Source of the DNA: Methylobacterium mesophilicum
GTDB taxonomy: Bacteria; Pseudomonadota; Alphaproteobacteria; Rhizobiales; Beijerinckiaceae
Assembly: GCF_022179445.1 (NCBI RefSeq)
Contig: NZ_BPQU01000005.1
Span: 1 to 64,000 of the forward strand
Reading direction: 5' to 3'
Length of the DNA: 64,000 nt
Shown here: piece by piece, positions 34,316-42,426 of the stretch
Position numbering within the stretch: the first letter of the stretch is position 1
How the letters are laid out: each line of letters opens with the position of its first letter
Program-made: the position numbers and the translations under genes
The notes under the pieces: model-generated
Told to the model about the DNA's origin: nothing
Database searches by the model: none
The model's input: the letters and a program-made list of their open reading frames with translations, nothing else

Positions 34316-35094
34316 GACAGGGTTGCGCCGATCAAAAATTCGGAATTGCCGTCGCCACCCGGCACGGGCGAATCGATCAGGCCCAGGATCGTCGCGCCGA
34401 GCCCCTCCAGCACGAGGCGGACGGAATCGCAGACCTCCGCGTGGACGGCCGGATCGCGCACGAGGCCGCCGCGCCCGACGCGCGCGCGCCCGGCCTCGAA
34501 TTGCGGCTTGATCAGCGCGACGATCGCGGCGCCGGGGGCGAGCAGCGCCGGCAGGGCCGGCAGCACCAGCCGCAGGCCGATGAAGCTCACGTCGACGCTC
34601 GCCAGCACGGGCCGCGGGACGAGCCGCGCCGGATCGAGGGCGCGGATATCGGTGCCCTCCAGGCTGGTGACGCGGGGATCCGCGGCCAGCCGCGGATGCA
34701 GCTGCCCGCGGCCGACATCCACCGCGTGGACATGGGTGGCGCCGTGGGCGAGCAGCACGTCCGTGAAGCCGCCAGTCGAGGCGCCGACGTCGAGGCAGGC
34801 GAGGCGCGCCGGATCCAGCCGGAATGCGTCGAGCGCCGCCGCGAGCTTCAGTCCGCCCCGGGAGGCGTAAGGGTGCTCGGGGGCGGCCTCGATCCGCGCG
34901 CCCGGGGGGATCGCCTCCGAGGCCCGCGCCAGCGGCCGGCCGTCCACCCGCACCAGCCCGGCCCGGATCGCGGCCTGCGCCCGCGCGCGGCTCTCGAAAT
35001 GGCCGTGCTCCACCAGGAACAGGTCGGCCCGCTTCGGCGCAGGCGCGCGGTGCGCGGGCGCTCCGCCTGCCGGTATGGGCCGTTCTCCGGTCAT
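34312..35094 (-). CDS. tlyA: TlyA-family rRNA 2'-O-methyltransferase
   Basis: TlyA methylates ribose 2'-OH groups in 16S and 23S rRNA of some bacteria. The 260-residue protein has an S4 RNA-binding domain (RADLFLVEHGHFESRARAQAAIRAGLVRVDG, about residues 21-51) and an FtsJ-type core with YASRGGLKL, LDVGASTGGFTDVLLAHGA and the VDVGRGQLHP block. These are the family signatures. ATG 35094 gives a normal length; a longer reading adds a Pro-rich stretch. Whether it is the long TlyA type active on both subunits, or a hemolysin-annotated relative, cannot be told. It overlaps the next gene by four bases. Confidence 0.88.
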   Translation of the reverse strand: MTGERPIPAGGAPAHRAPAPKRADLFLVEHGHFESRARAQAAIRAGLVRVDGRPLARASEAIPPGARIEAAPEHPYASRGGLKLAAALDAFRLDPARLACLDVGASTGGFTDVLLAHGATHVHAVDVGRGQLHPRLAADPRVTSLEGTDIRALDPARLVPRPVLASVDVSFIGLRLVLPALPALLAPGAAIVALIKPQFEAGRARVGRGGLVRDPAVHAEVCDSVRLVLEGLGATILGLIDSPVPGGDGNSEFLIGATLS

Positions 35095-35204
35095 CAGGGC
35101 TTTACAGGCTCGCGTCAGGGATACGGCAAAGGTTTCGGGGGCCGGCCCTGTCGGAGGGGCGGCGTGCCCCCTACCTAGACCGGGCTGGAGAGGAGAGCCA
35201 CCGT

Positions 35205-35738
35205 ATGACACGCATCCTGCCGCTGCTCGCGCTGCTGGGACCTTTCGCGGCGAGCGGCGCCTTCGCCCAGGAGCCGGCAGCCCCCAAGCCGACCGAGACG
35301 TTCCAGGCGCCCGTCAAGAACGCCAAGGGCGACCCGATCGGCACGATCGCGATCCGCGACGGCGCCAACAGCCTCGTGCTGCGCGTCGCCATCCAGCCCG
35401 GCGGATTGCCGCCCGGCTGGCACGGCATGCATTTCCACGCGGTCGGCGATTGCTCGGATCCGAAGTTCCTGAATTCCAAGGCCCACGTGAACCACGACCA
35501 GAGCAAGCACGGCCTGCTCAATCCGGATGGACCCGACGAGGGCGACCTGCCGAACCTCTACGTGGCCCAGGACGGCTCGGGGAATGCCGAGGTGACCAGC
35601 GAGACGCCGCTCACCGGCGAGGGCGGCCTCAAGGACGGCGACGGCTCGGCGCTGATCATCCACGCCAACGAGGACGACCACACCACCCAGCCGATCGGCG
35701 GTGCCGGCGACCGGGTCGCCTGCGCGGTGATCAAGTAG
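35205..35738 (+). CDS. sodC: Periplasmic Cu/Zn superoxide dismutase
   Basis: It converts superoxide to oxygen and peroxide in the periplasm. The 177-residue protein has a signal peptide (MTRILPLLALLGPFAASGAFA). The copper ligands are in HGMHFHAVGDC, the zinc loop contains KAHVNHDQSKHG, and the disulfide and active-site end reads GAGDRVACAVI. GGAGAGGAG lies about ten bases before ATG 35205. The signature is complete, so it should be active. The C-terminus ends six bases from the convergent thioesterase gene. Confidence 0.95.
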   Translation: MTRILPLLALLGPFAASGAFAQEPAAPKPTETFQAPVKNAKGDPIGTIAIRDGANSLVLRVAIQPGGLPPGWHGMHFHAVGDCSDPKFLNSKAHVNHDQSKHGLLNPDGPDEGDLPNLYVAQDGSGNAEVTSETPLTGEGGLKDGDGSALIIHANEDDHTTQPIGGAGDRVACAVIK

Positions 35739-35744
35739 ACGTGA

Positions 35745-36206
35745 TCAGGCGGCGTTGGGCGAGGGCACCAGGGGCGGGATCGGGCGCGGGCGCCCGGCCT
35801 CGTCGATCGCCACGAAGGTGAGGGTCGCCTGCGTCACCCGCTCGCGGACCTGGGTGCAGAACCGGCGGGCCCAGGCCTCGACCTCGATCTTCATCGAGGT
35901 CCGGCCGACATGCGAAACCCGGGTGTAGACGCACAGCACGTCGCCGACCCGGACCGGGCGGATGAAGGTCATCGCGTCGAGGGCCACGGTGACGACCCGG
36001 CCCTGGGCCCGGTCCACGCCGGCGATGCCGCCCGCCTGGTCCATCTGGGTCAGCACCCAGCCGCCGAAGATGTCGCCGTTGGCGTTGGTGTCGGCCGGCA
36101 TCGCGATGGTCCGGACCGTCAGATCCCCCCGCGGCAGGTCCGCCTCGGGCGGCGGCGCCTGCTCACCTTCGAGGTTCGCGCGTGCGACGTGCTGCATGCC
36201 GTCCAT
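35745..36206 (-). CDS. Acyl-CoA thioesterase, YciA-like hotdog fold
   Basis: It hydrolyses acyl-CoA to free acid and CoA. The 153-residue protein has one hotdog domain with the YciA/BFIT hallmarks: TIAMPADTNANGDIFGGWVLTQMDQAGG (about residues 33-60, with the catalytic Asp-type segment) and FIRPVRVGDVLCVYTRV. The C-terminus is short and Pro-rich. ATG 36206 has a second in-frame ATG three codons in. It is followed upstream on the same strand by a tiny membrane-protein gene that may be co-transcribed. Confidence 0.9.
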   Translation of the reverse strand: MDGMQHVARANLEGEQAPPPEADLPRGDLTVRTIAMPADTNANGDIFGGWVLTQMDQAGGIAGVDRAQGRVVTVALDAMTFIRPVRVGDVLCVYTRVSHVGRTSMKIEVEAWARRFCTQVRERVTQATLTFVAIDEAGRPRPIPPLVPSPNAA

Positions 36207-36225
36207 CCGCCTGTCTCGCGCGCCG

Positions 36226-36363
36226 TCAGGAAAGGATGCCGGCGAGCTTGAGCCCGGCCGCCAGCAAGATGGCGGCTGCGCCCAGGATGCATTCGAACGG
36301 GATCGATTGCCAGAGGTCCGGCGTCGCGGCCGTGGGCTCGGCGCGCTGCGCGATATCGTTCAT
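36226..36363 (-). CDS. Small single-span membrane protein (45 aa)
   Basis: A 45-residue protein chosen because GGGAGGAA precedes ATG 36363 at ideal spacing. After 20 polar residues (MNDIAQRAEPTAATPDLWQS) comes one hydrophobic helix (FECILGAAAILLAAGLKLAGIL), which ends the protein. No family is recognised. It lies 19 bases upstream of the thioesterase gene on the same strand, so they are likely one transcript. Short length keeps the confidence modest. Confidence 0.6.
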   Translation of the reverse strand: MNDIAQRAEPTAATPDLWQSIPFECILGAAAILLAAGLKLAGILS

Positions 36364-36512
36364 CGGGTTTCCTCCCGGGCAGGCCGATCTGTCGCCGGCG
36401 CGTCCCGTTCCTGCATTATACGGCATGAAGACCGGCCGCGCATCTCGAATCGGCGCATGAAAAAGCCCGGCGGCTCGTGGGAGCCGCCGGGCCTGTCAGC
36501 GTAGTGGACCGC

Positions 36513-36782
36513 TCAGTAGAAGAACCGGCGACGGTAGTACGGACGGCGGTAGAACGGGCGCGGGCCGTAATAGAACCGGCGGCGGTAGTACGGACGGCGG
36601 TAGAACGGCCGCGGGCCGTAGAACCGACGGCGGTAGTAGTACTGGGCCTTCTGGGCCACGGCCGGCGCGGCGTCGGCCGGCAGGGCGATGCCCGGACCGA
36701 CCGGCGCGGCCGATGCGCCCTGCGGCGCCGCGGCCGCAAAGCCCAGCACCAGCAGGGCCGCGAGCAGGAATTTCCTCAGCAC
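36513..36782 (-). CDS. Small secreted Tyr/Arg-rich repeat protein
   Basis: An 89-residue protein. GTG 36782 with AAGGGA eight bases upstream opens a signal peptide (LRKFLLAALLVLGFAAAAPQGASA). After a short Ala/Pro segment the rest is nothing but Tyr, Arg, Phe, Pro and Gly in two near-identical tandem units of the type RRRFY(Y)GPRPFYRRPYY. The DNA shows the same tandem repeat, so the array grew by duplication. No catalytic motif. Basic aromatic secreted repeats may bind polyanions such as nucleic acid or polysaccharide, but that is inference. Confidence 0.68.
   Translation of the reverse strand: MLRKFLLAALLVLGFAAAAPQGASAAPVGPGIALPADAAPAVAQKAQYYYRRRFYGPRPFYRRPYYRRRFYYGPRPFYRRPYYRRRFFY
36526..36640. 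repeat. Imperfect tandem DNA repeat (about 48-51 bp units) inside a coding region
   Basis: Two nearly full units plus a partial third, starting near 36526, 36577 and 36625. Each begins AACCGGCG/ACGGTAGTA and runs through a GGCGGTAGAACGG...CGCGGGCCGTA segment. The units differ by a few bases and by one codon in length, so frame is kept. They encode the Tyr/Arg repeats of the small secreted protein. Confidence 0.75.
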
Positions 36783-36971
36783 GTCTCGACTCCCTTCGCG
36801 TGATTGCGTCTTCGACGACGGACCGCACGCGGGACGAGAACCCGGTCGGCGGTCCGAAACGCTGCAACGCATGGGCGATGGGAAGCGTTGCAGCGTAACC
36901 ACTACGGAGGTTCGGACAGGGTTTATTTTTGACCTCGCCGCCCCGGTCGGTCGTGGAGACGCAGCCTGCGC

Positions 36972-37157
36972 TCAGGCGATCTTGGTGGTCATGTCCTCGA
37001 TGCGAGCCTCGGTGCTCTGGCGGACGAGGGCGATGCCGTGCTCGCAATCCTCGCGGCGCAGGTAGCCCTCGCCGGAATCCGCGATCACCTCGCCGTTGCG
37101 CGCGCGCAGGCGCCAGCGCCACTCGCCCTTGGCATCCCGATAGAGTTCGAACCGCAT
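36972..37157 (-). CDS. DUF1508 (YegP-like) protein
   Basis: A 61-residue single-domain protein. The sequence MRFELYRDAKGEWRWRLRA, followed by NGEVIADSGEGYLRREDCEHGIALV, matches the short DUF1508/YegP beta-hairpin domain. Family members are stress-linked proteins of unknown biochemical function. ATG 37157 starts exactly at the domain. It sits between the secreted repeat protein and the helicase, all on the minus strand but with large gaps. Confidence 0.82.
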   Translation of the reverse strand: MRFELYRDAKGEWRWRLRARNGEVIADSGEGYLRREDCEHGIALVRQSTEARIEDMTTKIA

Positions 37158-37272
37158 GGTGCAGCCTCTCGTCCGACGTGCCGGTGAGATGGGACACCCC
37201 GCGCAAAAAAGAAGCCGCCCCGGGAGGTTCCCCCGAAGCGGCGTCCGTACCAATCTGGAAGAATCCCGGTTT

Positions 37273-37341
37273 CAAAAGGTCGAGACCTTTTGCGGGTGCA
37301 GGGCAGAGCCCTGCGGATCTCTCGGGGGCTGCGCCCCCGAG
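37273..37341 (+). repeat. Cluster of three hairpins, dispersed repeat copy 1
   Basis: Three consecutive perfect hairpins: CAAAAGGTC-GA-GACCTTTTG (37273-37292), GCAGGGC-AGA-GCCCTGC (37298-37314) and CTCGGGGGC-TGC-GCCCCCGAG (37321-37341). The first two, with the CGGGT between them, recur inverted near 51.3 kb. They lie just after the helicase gene on its downstream side. Confidence 0.75.
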
Positions 37342-37349
37342 CCCTCTCT

Positions 37350-39023
37350 TCAAGAGCGGGGCGACCGCTCCAGCCAGCCGATGGTGCGGCCTTCGCCGTT
37401 GCCGCCGCCGGCGCTGCGCGGGCGGGCATCGGCCCGCTGGGGCCGGCTGTCCCGCGCCGGTCGCGCCTGCTGCTGGGCCGGGCGCTCGCCCTGCGGACGG
37501 GCGGGCCGGTCCGAACGGGCCTCGCGTCCCTGCGGGGCGGGACCGCGACCGTCGCCGCGACCGCCTTCGGGGCGGCCCTGGCGCGGTGCACCCTGGCCCT
37601 GGCCGCCGCCGCCGCCGAAGCCGCGGCCGCCTTCCGGACGCCCCTGCTGGGGACGGCCCTGCTGCGGACGGGACCGCTGACCCGGACGGCCACCGGCCGG
37701 GCGCTGCTGCTGGCGCTCGGGCCGGCGCTCCTCCTCGCGGGCGATCTCGGCCGCCTCCTGACGGGACGGGGGCGAGAAGCCCTCGGGGAAGCCGGCGACC
37801 GGCACGCTCTGGCGGGTCAGCCGCTCGATGTCGCGCAGGTAGGCCCGCTCCTCGTCGTTGCAGAACGAGATCGCCAGACCGGTCGCCCCGGCGCGCGCGG
37901 TGCGGCCGATGCGGTGGACGTAGCTCTCCGGCACGTTCGGCAGGTCGAAGTTGACCACGTGGCTGACGCCGTCGACGTCGATGCCGCGGGCCGCGATGTC
38001 GGTGGCCACCAGAACCCGGCAATCGCCGTCCCGGAAGGCCTGGAGCGCCCGCTCGCGCTGCGGCTGGCTCTTGTTGCCGTGGATCGCGGCGCCGGCGATG
38101 CCGGCCTTGTCGAGGCCGCGCACGACCCGGTCCGCGCCATGCTTGGTGCGGGTGAAGACCAGGACGCGGTCGATGGCCGGATCCCGCAGGATGTGGGCGA
38201 GCAGCGCCTGCTTCGCGCCGGTATGGGCGAAGATGACCGTCTGCTCGACGCGCTCGGCCGTGGTGGCGACCGGGGTCACGGCGACCTGCACCGGATCCTT
38301 CAGGTATTGGCTGGCGAGCCCGGCGATGTTCTTCGGCATGGTCGCCGAGAAGAACAGGCTCTGGCGCTGGGCCGGCAGCAGCTTCACGATGCGCTTGAGG
38401 GCGTGAATGAAGCCGAGGTCGAGCATCTGGTCGGCCTCGTCGAGGACCAGGATCTCGACGCCCTCGAGGGTCAGCGAGCGGCGCTCGATCAGGTCGATCA
38501 GGCGGCCCGGGGTGGCGACCAGGATGTCGACGCCCGGGGCCAGCGCCCGCTCTTGGCGGCTGATGGTGACGCCGCCGAACACCACCGTGGTGGTGTAGGA
38601 CAGGTGGCGCCCGTAATCCGAGAAGGACTCGGCGATCTGGTTGGCGAGCTCGCGGGTCGGCGAGAGCACCAGCACCCGGCAGCCGCGGCGCGGGGCCCGG
38701 CGGTCCGAGAGCGAGAGGCGGTGCAGGATCGGCAGCGCGAAGGCCGCAGTCTTGCCGGTGCCGGTCTGGGCGATGCCGCAGAGGTCGCGGCCCTCCATGG
38801 CCGGCGGGATCGCCTGGGCCTGGATCGGGGTCGGCGTGACATAGCCAGCCTCGCCGAGCGCCCGCAGCACGGGCTGGGCAAGGCCGAAATCGGTGAATTG
38901 GGTCAAAGAGATATCCGATGCAGCAGGGCCGGCCGGGCGCTTCGCGTTCGTTGCGAGCAGCGCAGAAATCTGGTCGGTCCGTTGGCAGGGGGCAGCCCGC
39001 GTGATGGGGCGGCCCGGGTGCAT
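37350..39023 (-). CDS. DEAD-box ATP-dependent RNA helicase
   Basis: It unwinds short RNA duplexes using ATP, typically in ribosome assembly or mRNA decay at low temperature. The 557-residue protein has the Q motif (FGLAQPVL...TPIQ), motif [19 protein letters not shown] ([14 protein letters not shown]), SAT, and [10 protein letters not shown], all in order. The last 130 residues are a Gly/Arg/Gln/Pro-rich tail (for example [18 protein letters not shown]), typical of RhlE/DeaD proteins that bind RNA nonspecifically. ATG 39023 is the best guess; the helicase proper starts about 40 residues later, and no strong ribosome binding site decides it. Confidence 0.9.
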   Translation of the reverse strand: MHPGRPITRAAPCQRTDQISALLATNAKRPAGPAASDISLTQFTDFGLAQPVLRALGEAGYVTPTPIQAQAIPPAMEGRDLCGIAQTGTGKTAAFALPILHRLSLSDRRAPRRGCRVLVLSPTRELANQIAESFSDYGRHLSYTTTVVFGGVTISRQERALAPGVDILVATPGRLIDLIERRSLTLEGVEILVLDEADQMLDLGFIHALKRIVKLLPAQRQSLFFSATMPKNIAGLASQYLKDPVQVAVTPVATTAERVEQTVIFAHTGAKQALLAHILRDPAIDRVLVFTRTKHGADRVVRGLDKAGIAGAAIHGNKSQPQRERALQAFRDGDCRVLVATDIAARGIDVDGVSHVVNFDLPNVPESYVHRIGRTARAGATGLAISFCNDEERAYLRDIERLTRQSVPVAGFPEGFSPPSRQEAAEIAREEERRPERQQQRPAGGRPGQRSRPQQGRPQQGRPEGGRGFGGGGGQGQGAPRQGRPEGGRGDGRGPAPQGREARSDRPARPQGERPAQQQARPARDSRPQRADARPRSAGGGNGEGRTIGWLERSPRS

Positions 39024-39288
39024 GCACGTTATGAAGAGGGGGGCCGGATCACGCCGGGAGGCGCCCGATCCGTCACGCAACCCCCTCAAGCGGGCCATGA
39101 CGGCCGCTGACGCTGCACCGCCGATATGCGGGTGTGCGCCTGCGAAGTCAATGCACAGCTGTGCCCGGCAGGACATGGCTCCGATCGCGTGGGTGCACGG
39201 CTCCGGCGATGCGTCTCCGTCCACGACGTCCTGACGACGGGCGCGGACCGGTGTGGTCGATATCTCCGCGAAGGCTGAGGATCTGGCG

Positions 39289-39549
39289 ATGCGGTTCGTG
39301 ACCGACGCGGAGGTGGCCGCCGACGGCCGGATGGTTTTGCCCCAATCCGTGCGCGACGCTTTGGGTCTCACGGGGGAGAGCCGCCTCGTCGTGACGGTCG
39401 ATGGCGATGAGGTGCGCCTCGTACCGGTCGGCCGCGCGGCGTCGAAGCTTCAGGCTCTCTACCGCGAGAACGTCCGCCAGGATGCCGATCCCTCGTCCTT
39501 CTTGAGAGAACGCCGCGCCGAGGCGAACGGCCAGGATCCGGTTGCGTGA
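39289..39549 (+). CDS. AbrB/MazE/SpoVT-type DNA-binding protein (orphan antitoxin-like)
   Basis: An 86-residue protein with an N-terminal SpoVT-AbrB swapped-hairpin domain: [27 protein letters not shown] and then [19 protein letters not shown] 39289 is chosen with TGAGG eight bases upstream; an in-frame GTG at 39253 is an alternative. Such proteins are usually antitoxins that bind their own promoter. Here the C-terminal tail ([20 protein letters not shown]) looks toxin-binding, but no toxin gene follows: the next gene is convergent. It may act in trans or be a plain regulator. Confidence 0.78.
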   Translation: MRFVTDAEVAADGRMVLPQSVRDALGLTGESRLVVTVDGDEVRLVPVGRAASKLQALYRENVRQDADPSSFLRERRAEANGQDPVA

Positions 39550-39575
39550 GCGCCGTCGTCCTGAACTGATCTGTC

Positions 39576-41522
39576 TTAGGCCGCCAGCCGCCGCGTCTGG
39601 CGGTAGAGGCCCGCCGTCAGACCCGCGAACAGCACCAGGCCGCCGAACAGCGCCGGGCCGCCAAAACCGTCGCCCATCAGCGCCAGGGCGCCATCGTCGC
39701 CCGACACGTAGACGATGATCGCGAAGGCGACGCCCCAGAGGCTCTCGCCGACGATCAGGCCCGTCGCCGTGAGGGTGCCGAGCCGGACCGCCCGTTCCGG
39801 ATCGGCCTGGCGGCGCGCCCAGCGCTCGTAGACCGTGCCGATCACCGCGCCCGCCACCAGGGGCAGGATCAGCTTCATGGACAGGTAGATCCCGAAGGCG
39901 GCCGCCAGCGGCGGGAGGCGCAGGCGCTTCAGGCGGCCGAGGGTCTCGTCCAGGGCGATCAGCCCCACGCCCGCAACCGCGCCCCAGCCCAGCATGCGCC
40001 AGTTGGCCTCGCCCGAGAGCACGCCCTTGGCCAGGGTCGAGATCAGGCCGGCCTGCGGCGCGGCCAGCGCGTTCGGCCCGGCGCCGGGCGCCCCGACGAA
40101 GCCGAAACTCGTCGCCAGCAGGTTGAGCACCGGCGGGATGATCGCCGACCCGAACACCACGCCGACGACCAGGGCCGCCTGCTGCTTCCACGGCGTCGCC
40201 CCGACCAATTGGCCGGTCTTGAGGTCCTGCAGGTTGTCGTTCGCGATGGCGCAGACGCTGAACACGATGCCGGTGACGGTCAGCACGTAGGCGACGAGCG
40301 CCCCGCCGCTCTGCGCATCCCCGTCGCGGTCGAGCAGGCCCAGCAGCATCGCCGAACTCGCCAGCGCGGCCAGGATGCCGATGCCCGACAGGGGCGAGTT
40401 GGACGAGCCGATCAGCCCGGCCATGTAGCCGGTCACCGCGGCCACCACGAGCCCGATCACCAGGACGAACAGCAGGCCGCCCGCGACCAGCAGGACGCCG
40501 TGGCGCTCCAGGCTCGTGCCGGCGAGGACGTCCCACAGCAGCCAACCGATCGGCAGCAGAAGGCTCGCCGAGACCAGGAGGACGACCGCGATCGGCAGGT
40601 CGCGCTCCTCGAGCGCCAGCGTCGCGCCGGCCTGGCGCGCCCGCCCGGTCGCGAAGGCCGAGCGGATGCCGCCCAGCACCGGGCGGGCGATCCGGATCAG
40701 CGTCCAGAGCGCGGCCACGCCCATCACGCCGGCCCCGAAGAACCGCACCTCCTGCCGGAACGCCGCGCCGACCCAGGCCTCGACGCTTGCGTCCGGCATC
40801 GGCTGCTGCGCGGTCAGGATCGGGACCAGCACGGCCCAGCCGATCACCAGCCCGAGCGCCATCGCGGCCCCCACCGACAGGCCGACCAGATGGCCGACGC
40901 CCAGCAGCGCGAAGGACAGGTTGCCGGCGATCCCGGTTGCCCCCGCGCCGACGCGGAACCAGAGCGCGGCGCTGTCGAGCACCAGCCGGGTCTGCGCCAG
41001 CACCGCGAAGCCGGCCGAGGCCAGGCTGTTCCAGACCAGGATGCGCAGGCCCAGCGCGCTGTCCGCCGCGCCTGTGGCGCCCTGGGTGCCGAGCGCCAGC
41101 ACCTCCGCGGCGGCCCGCCCCTCCGGATAGGGCAGGTCCGAATCGACCACGAGGGCGCGGCGCAGCGGCACGGACAGCATCACGCCCAGGATCCCGCCCG
41201 TGGCGGTGATCCCCGCGGTGGTGAGCCACGGGAATCCGTGCCACCAGCCGATCATCACCAGGCCCGGCAGCACGAAGATGATGCACGAGAGCGTGCCGGC
41301 CGCCGAGGCGACGGTCTGGACGATGTTGTTCTCCAGCACCGTGGCGCCGGGGAGGTGGCGCAGCACCGCCATGGAGATGACCGCGGCCGGGATCGATGTG
41401 GCGAAGGTCAGCCCGACCTTGAGGCCGAGATAGACGTTGGCGGCGGTGAACAGCAGCGTCAGCGCCGCGCCGAGCAGGAGGCCGCGCCAGGTCAGTTCGG
41501 CCGGTTGGGCGCCGCTGGACAT
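39576..41522 (-). CDS. OPT-family oligopeptide transporter
   Basis: A 648-residue integral membrane protein with about 14 hydrophobic segments. The OPT superfamily imports oligopeptides or metal-siderophore complexes. The start reads ELTWRGLLLGAALTLLFTAANVYLGLKVG, followed by TVLENNIVQTVASAAGTLS, both typical of the bacterial OPT branch. Later segments include SSNSPLSGIGILAAL and ANDNLQDLKTGQLVGATPWKQQ. ATG 41522 gives the usual N-terminus. The substrate is not predictable. It is convergent with the AbrB-like gene, 27 bases apart. Confidence 0.9.
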   Translation of the reverse strand: MSSGAQPAELTWRGLLLGAALTLLFTAANVYLGLKVGLTFATSIPAAVISMAVLRHLPGATVLENNIVQTVASAAGTLSCIIFVLPGLVMIGWWHGFPWLTTAGITATGGILGVMLSVPLRRALVVDSDLPYPEGRAAAEVLALGTQGATGAADSALGLRILVWNSLASAGFAVLAQTRLVLDSAALWFRVGAGATGIAGNLSFALLGVGHLVGLSVGAAMALGLVIGWAVLVPILTAQQPMPDASVEAWVGAAFRQEVRFFGAGVMGVAALWTLIRIARPVLGGIRSAFATGRARQAGATLALEERDLPIAVVLLVSASLLLPIGWLLWDVLAGTSLERHGVLLVAGGLLFVLVIGLVVAAVTGYMAGLIGSSNSPLSGIGILAALASSAMLLGLLDRDGDAQSGGALVAYVLTVTGIVFSVCAIANDNLQDLKTGQLVGATPWKQQAALVVGVVFGSAIIPPVLNLLATSFGFVGAPGAGPNALAAPQAGLISTLAKGVLSGEANWRMLGWGAVAGVGLIALDETLGRLKRLRLPPLAAAFGIYLSMKLILPLVAGAVIGTVYERWARRQADPERAVRLGTLTATGLIVGESLWGVAFAIIVYVSGDDGALALMGDGFGGPALFGGLVLFAGLTAGLYRQTRRLAA

Positions 41523-41569
41523 GCGAATCGGGTTCCGGAAGCCAAGACGCCGAGTTTATCGGTAGGCGA

Positions 41570-41720
41570 TTGAAAGATGCAAATGTCCTTCCCGTGACCG
41601 GCCAAGAACTAATGCACGATCAATATGATTTTTTGTCGGAAAAAATCGAAACACGACGACGAAAAACCGAACTTGTGGTTCCGGTGTTGGACGATCGATA
41701 TTTTATACGGTCGAGAATAG
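41570..41720. other. AT-rich intergenic stretch between OPT and DUF6429 genes
   Basis: This stretch is much less GC-rich than its surroundings, with runs such as GATTTTTTGTCGG and ATTTTATACGG. No convincing protein is encoded; a 61-codon frame across it has no recognisable features. It probably holds promoters for the divergent genes. TTTTATAC near 41700 could be part of a promoter for the DUF6429 gene. Confidence 0.4.
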
Positions 41721-41781
41721 ATGTAGCACGCGAATGCCCCGCGCGCTGGATGTGATCGGAGCGGTTTGGTAACGTCGAGCC

Positions 41782-42012
41782 ATGCAGATCGATGAAGAGC
41801 GCATTGACGACGCCGTGCTCGCCCTTCTGTGGCTGACGCTCCACAACGAATGTCGAGCCTGGAAAGGGTTCGACTGGGAGGCCCTCGGCCGCCTGCACGC
41901 GAAGGGGCTGATCGACGATCCGGTCGGCCGGGCCAAGTCGGTGGTGCTGACCGAGGAAGGCCTGCGTCGATCCGAGGCGCTGTTCGAAGCGCTGTTCACC
42001 CGCAAGGAATGA
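41782..42012 (+). CDS. DUF6429 family protein
   Basis: A 76-residue protein of unknown function. MQIDEERIDDAVLALLWLTL, then RAWKGFDWEALGRLHAKGLI and AKSVVLTEEGLRRSEALFEALF match the small DUF6429 family, which looks like a compact winged-helix fold. The family is widespread in proteobacteria, often near toxin or mobile genes (recollection). ATG 41782 is the only sensible start; the upstream region is AT-rich. No neighbour suggests function. Confidence 0.82.
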   Translation: MQIDEERIDDAVLALLWLTLHNECRAWKGFDWEALGRLHAKGLIDDPVGRAKSVVLTEEGLRRSEALFEALFTRKE

Positions 42013-42157
42013 CCGGCTCGCCTCGGCGGCCGCGCGCAGACATGCGCCAGGCGGCTTGCCGCAAACAGAGTATCGGGGCGAATCAACGGCTGAAGCCGTG
42101 GTGCCGGCCTGAGGCCGAGCGATCAACTGTCAGAGGGAAAACACCACAACGAACGTG

Positions 42158-42242
42158 TGGTGCGGCCAAGAGGACTCGAACCTCCACCCCTCGCGGGACT
42201 AGCACCTCAAGCTAGCGCGTCTACCAATTCCGCCATGGCCGC
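42158..42242 (-). tRNA. trnL: tRNA-Leu (GAG anticodon)
   Basis: An 85-base class II tRNA on the minus strand with encoded CCA (complement of 42158-42160) and discriminator A. The acceptor stem GCGGCCA pairs with TGGCCGC. The anticodon arm CTAGC-TTGAGGT-GCTAG gives GAG (complement of 42206-42208), reading CUC/CUU leucine codons. The long variable arm and GGTTCGAGTCC T arm are present. No tRNA neighbours it. Confidence 0.96.
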
Positions 42243-42426
42243 ATCGGACGCGAAGATCCGCCCGTTCGCCCGACCGATGCGACCTCCGGGGAAACCCTCG
42301 GGCCGCCATCATGTCGGGCGGCGCAGCGGATAACAGATCGATCCGCCTCCGACAAGCGCTCCGCTCGCCCCACCGTCTCTCAGAGCGGAAATTACGCGAC
42401 CCTCGGCGAAAACGACCGTCCGTGAG

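Noticed and set aside
36526..36640. Possible CRISPR-like array
   Set aside because: Units are directly adjacent without spacers, keep a reading frame and encode the Tyr/Arg repeats; there are no cas genes.
39253..41522. Toxin-antitoxin pair formed by the AbrB-like gene and its neighbour
   Set aside because: The adjacent gene is a 648-residue membrane transporter on the opposite strand, not a toxin.
41570..41755. 61-codon frame in the AT-rich patch
   Set aside because: No ribosome binding site and no family resemblance; promoter DNA is a simpler reading.
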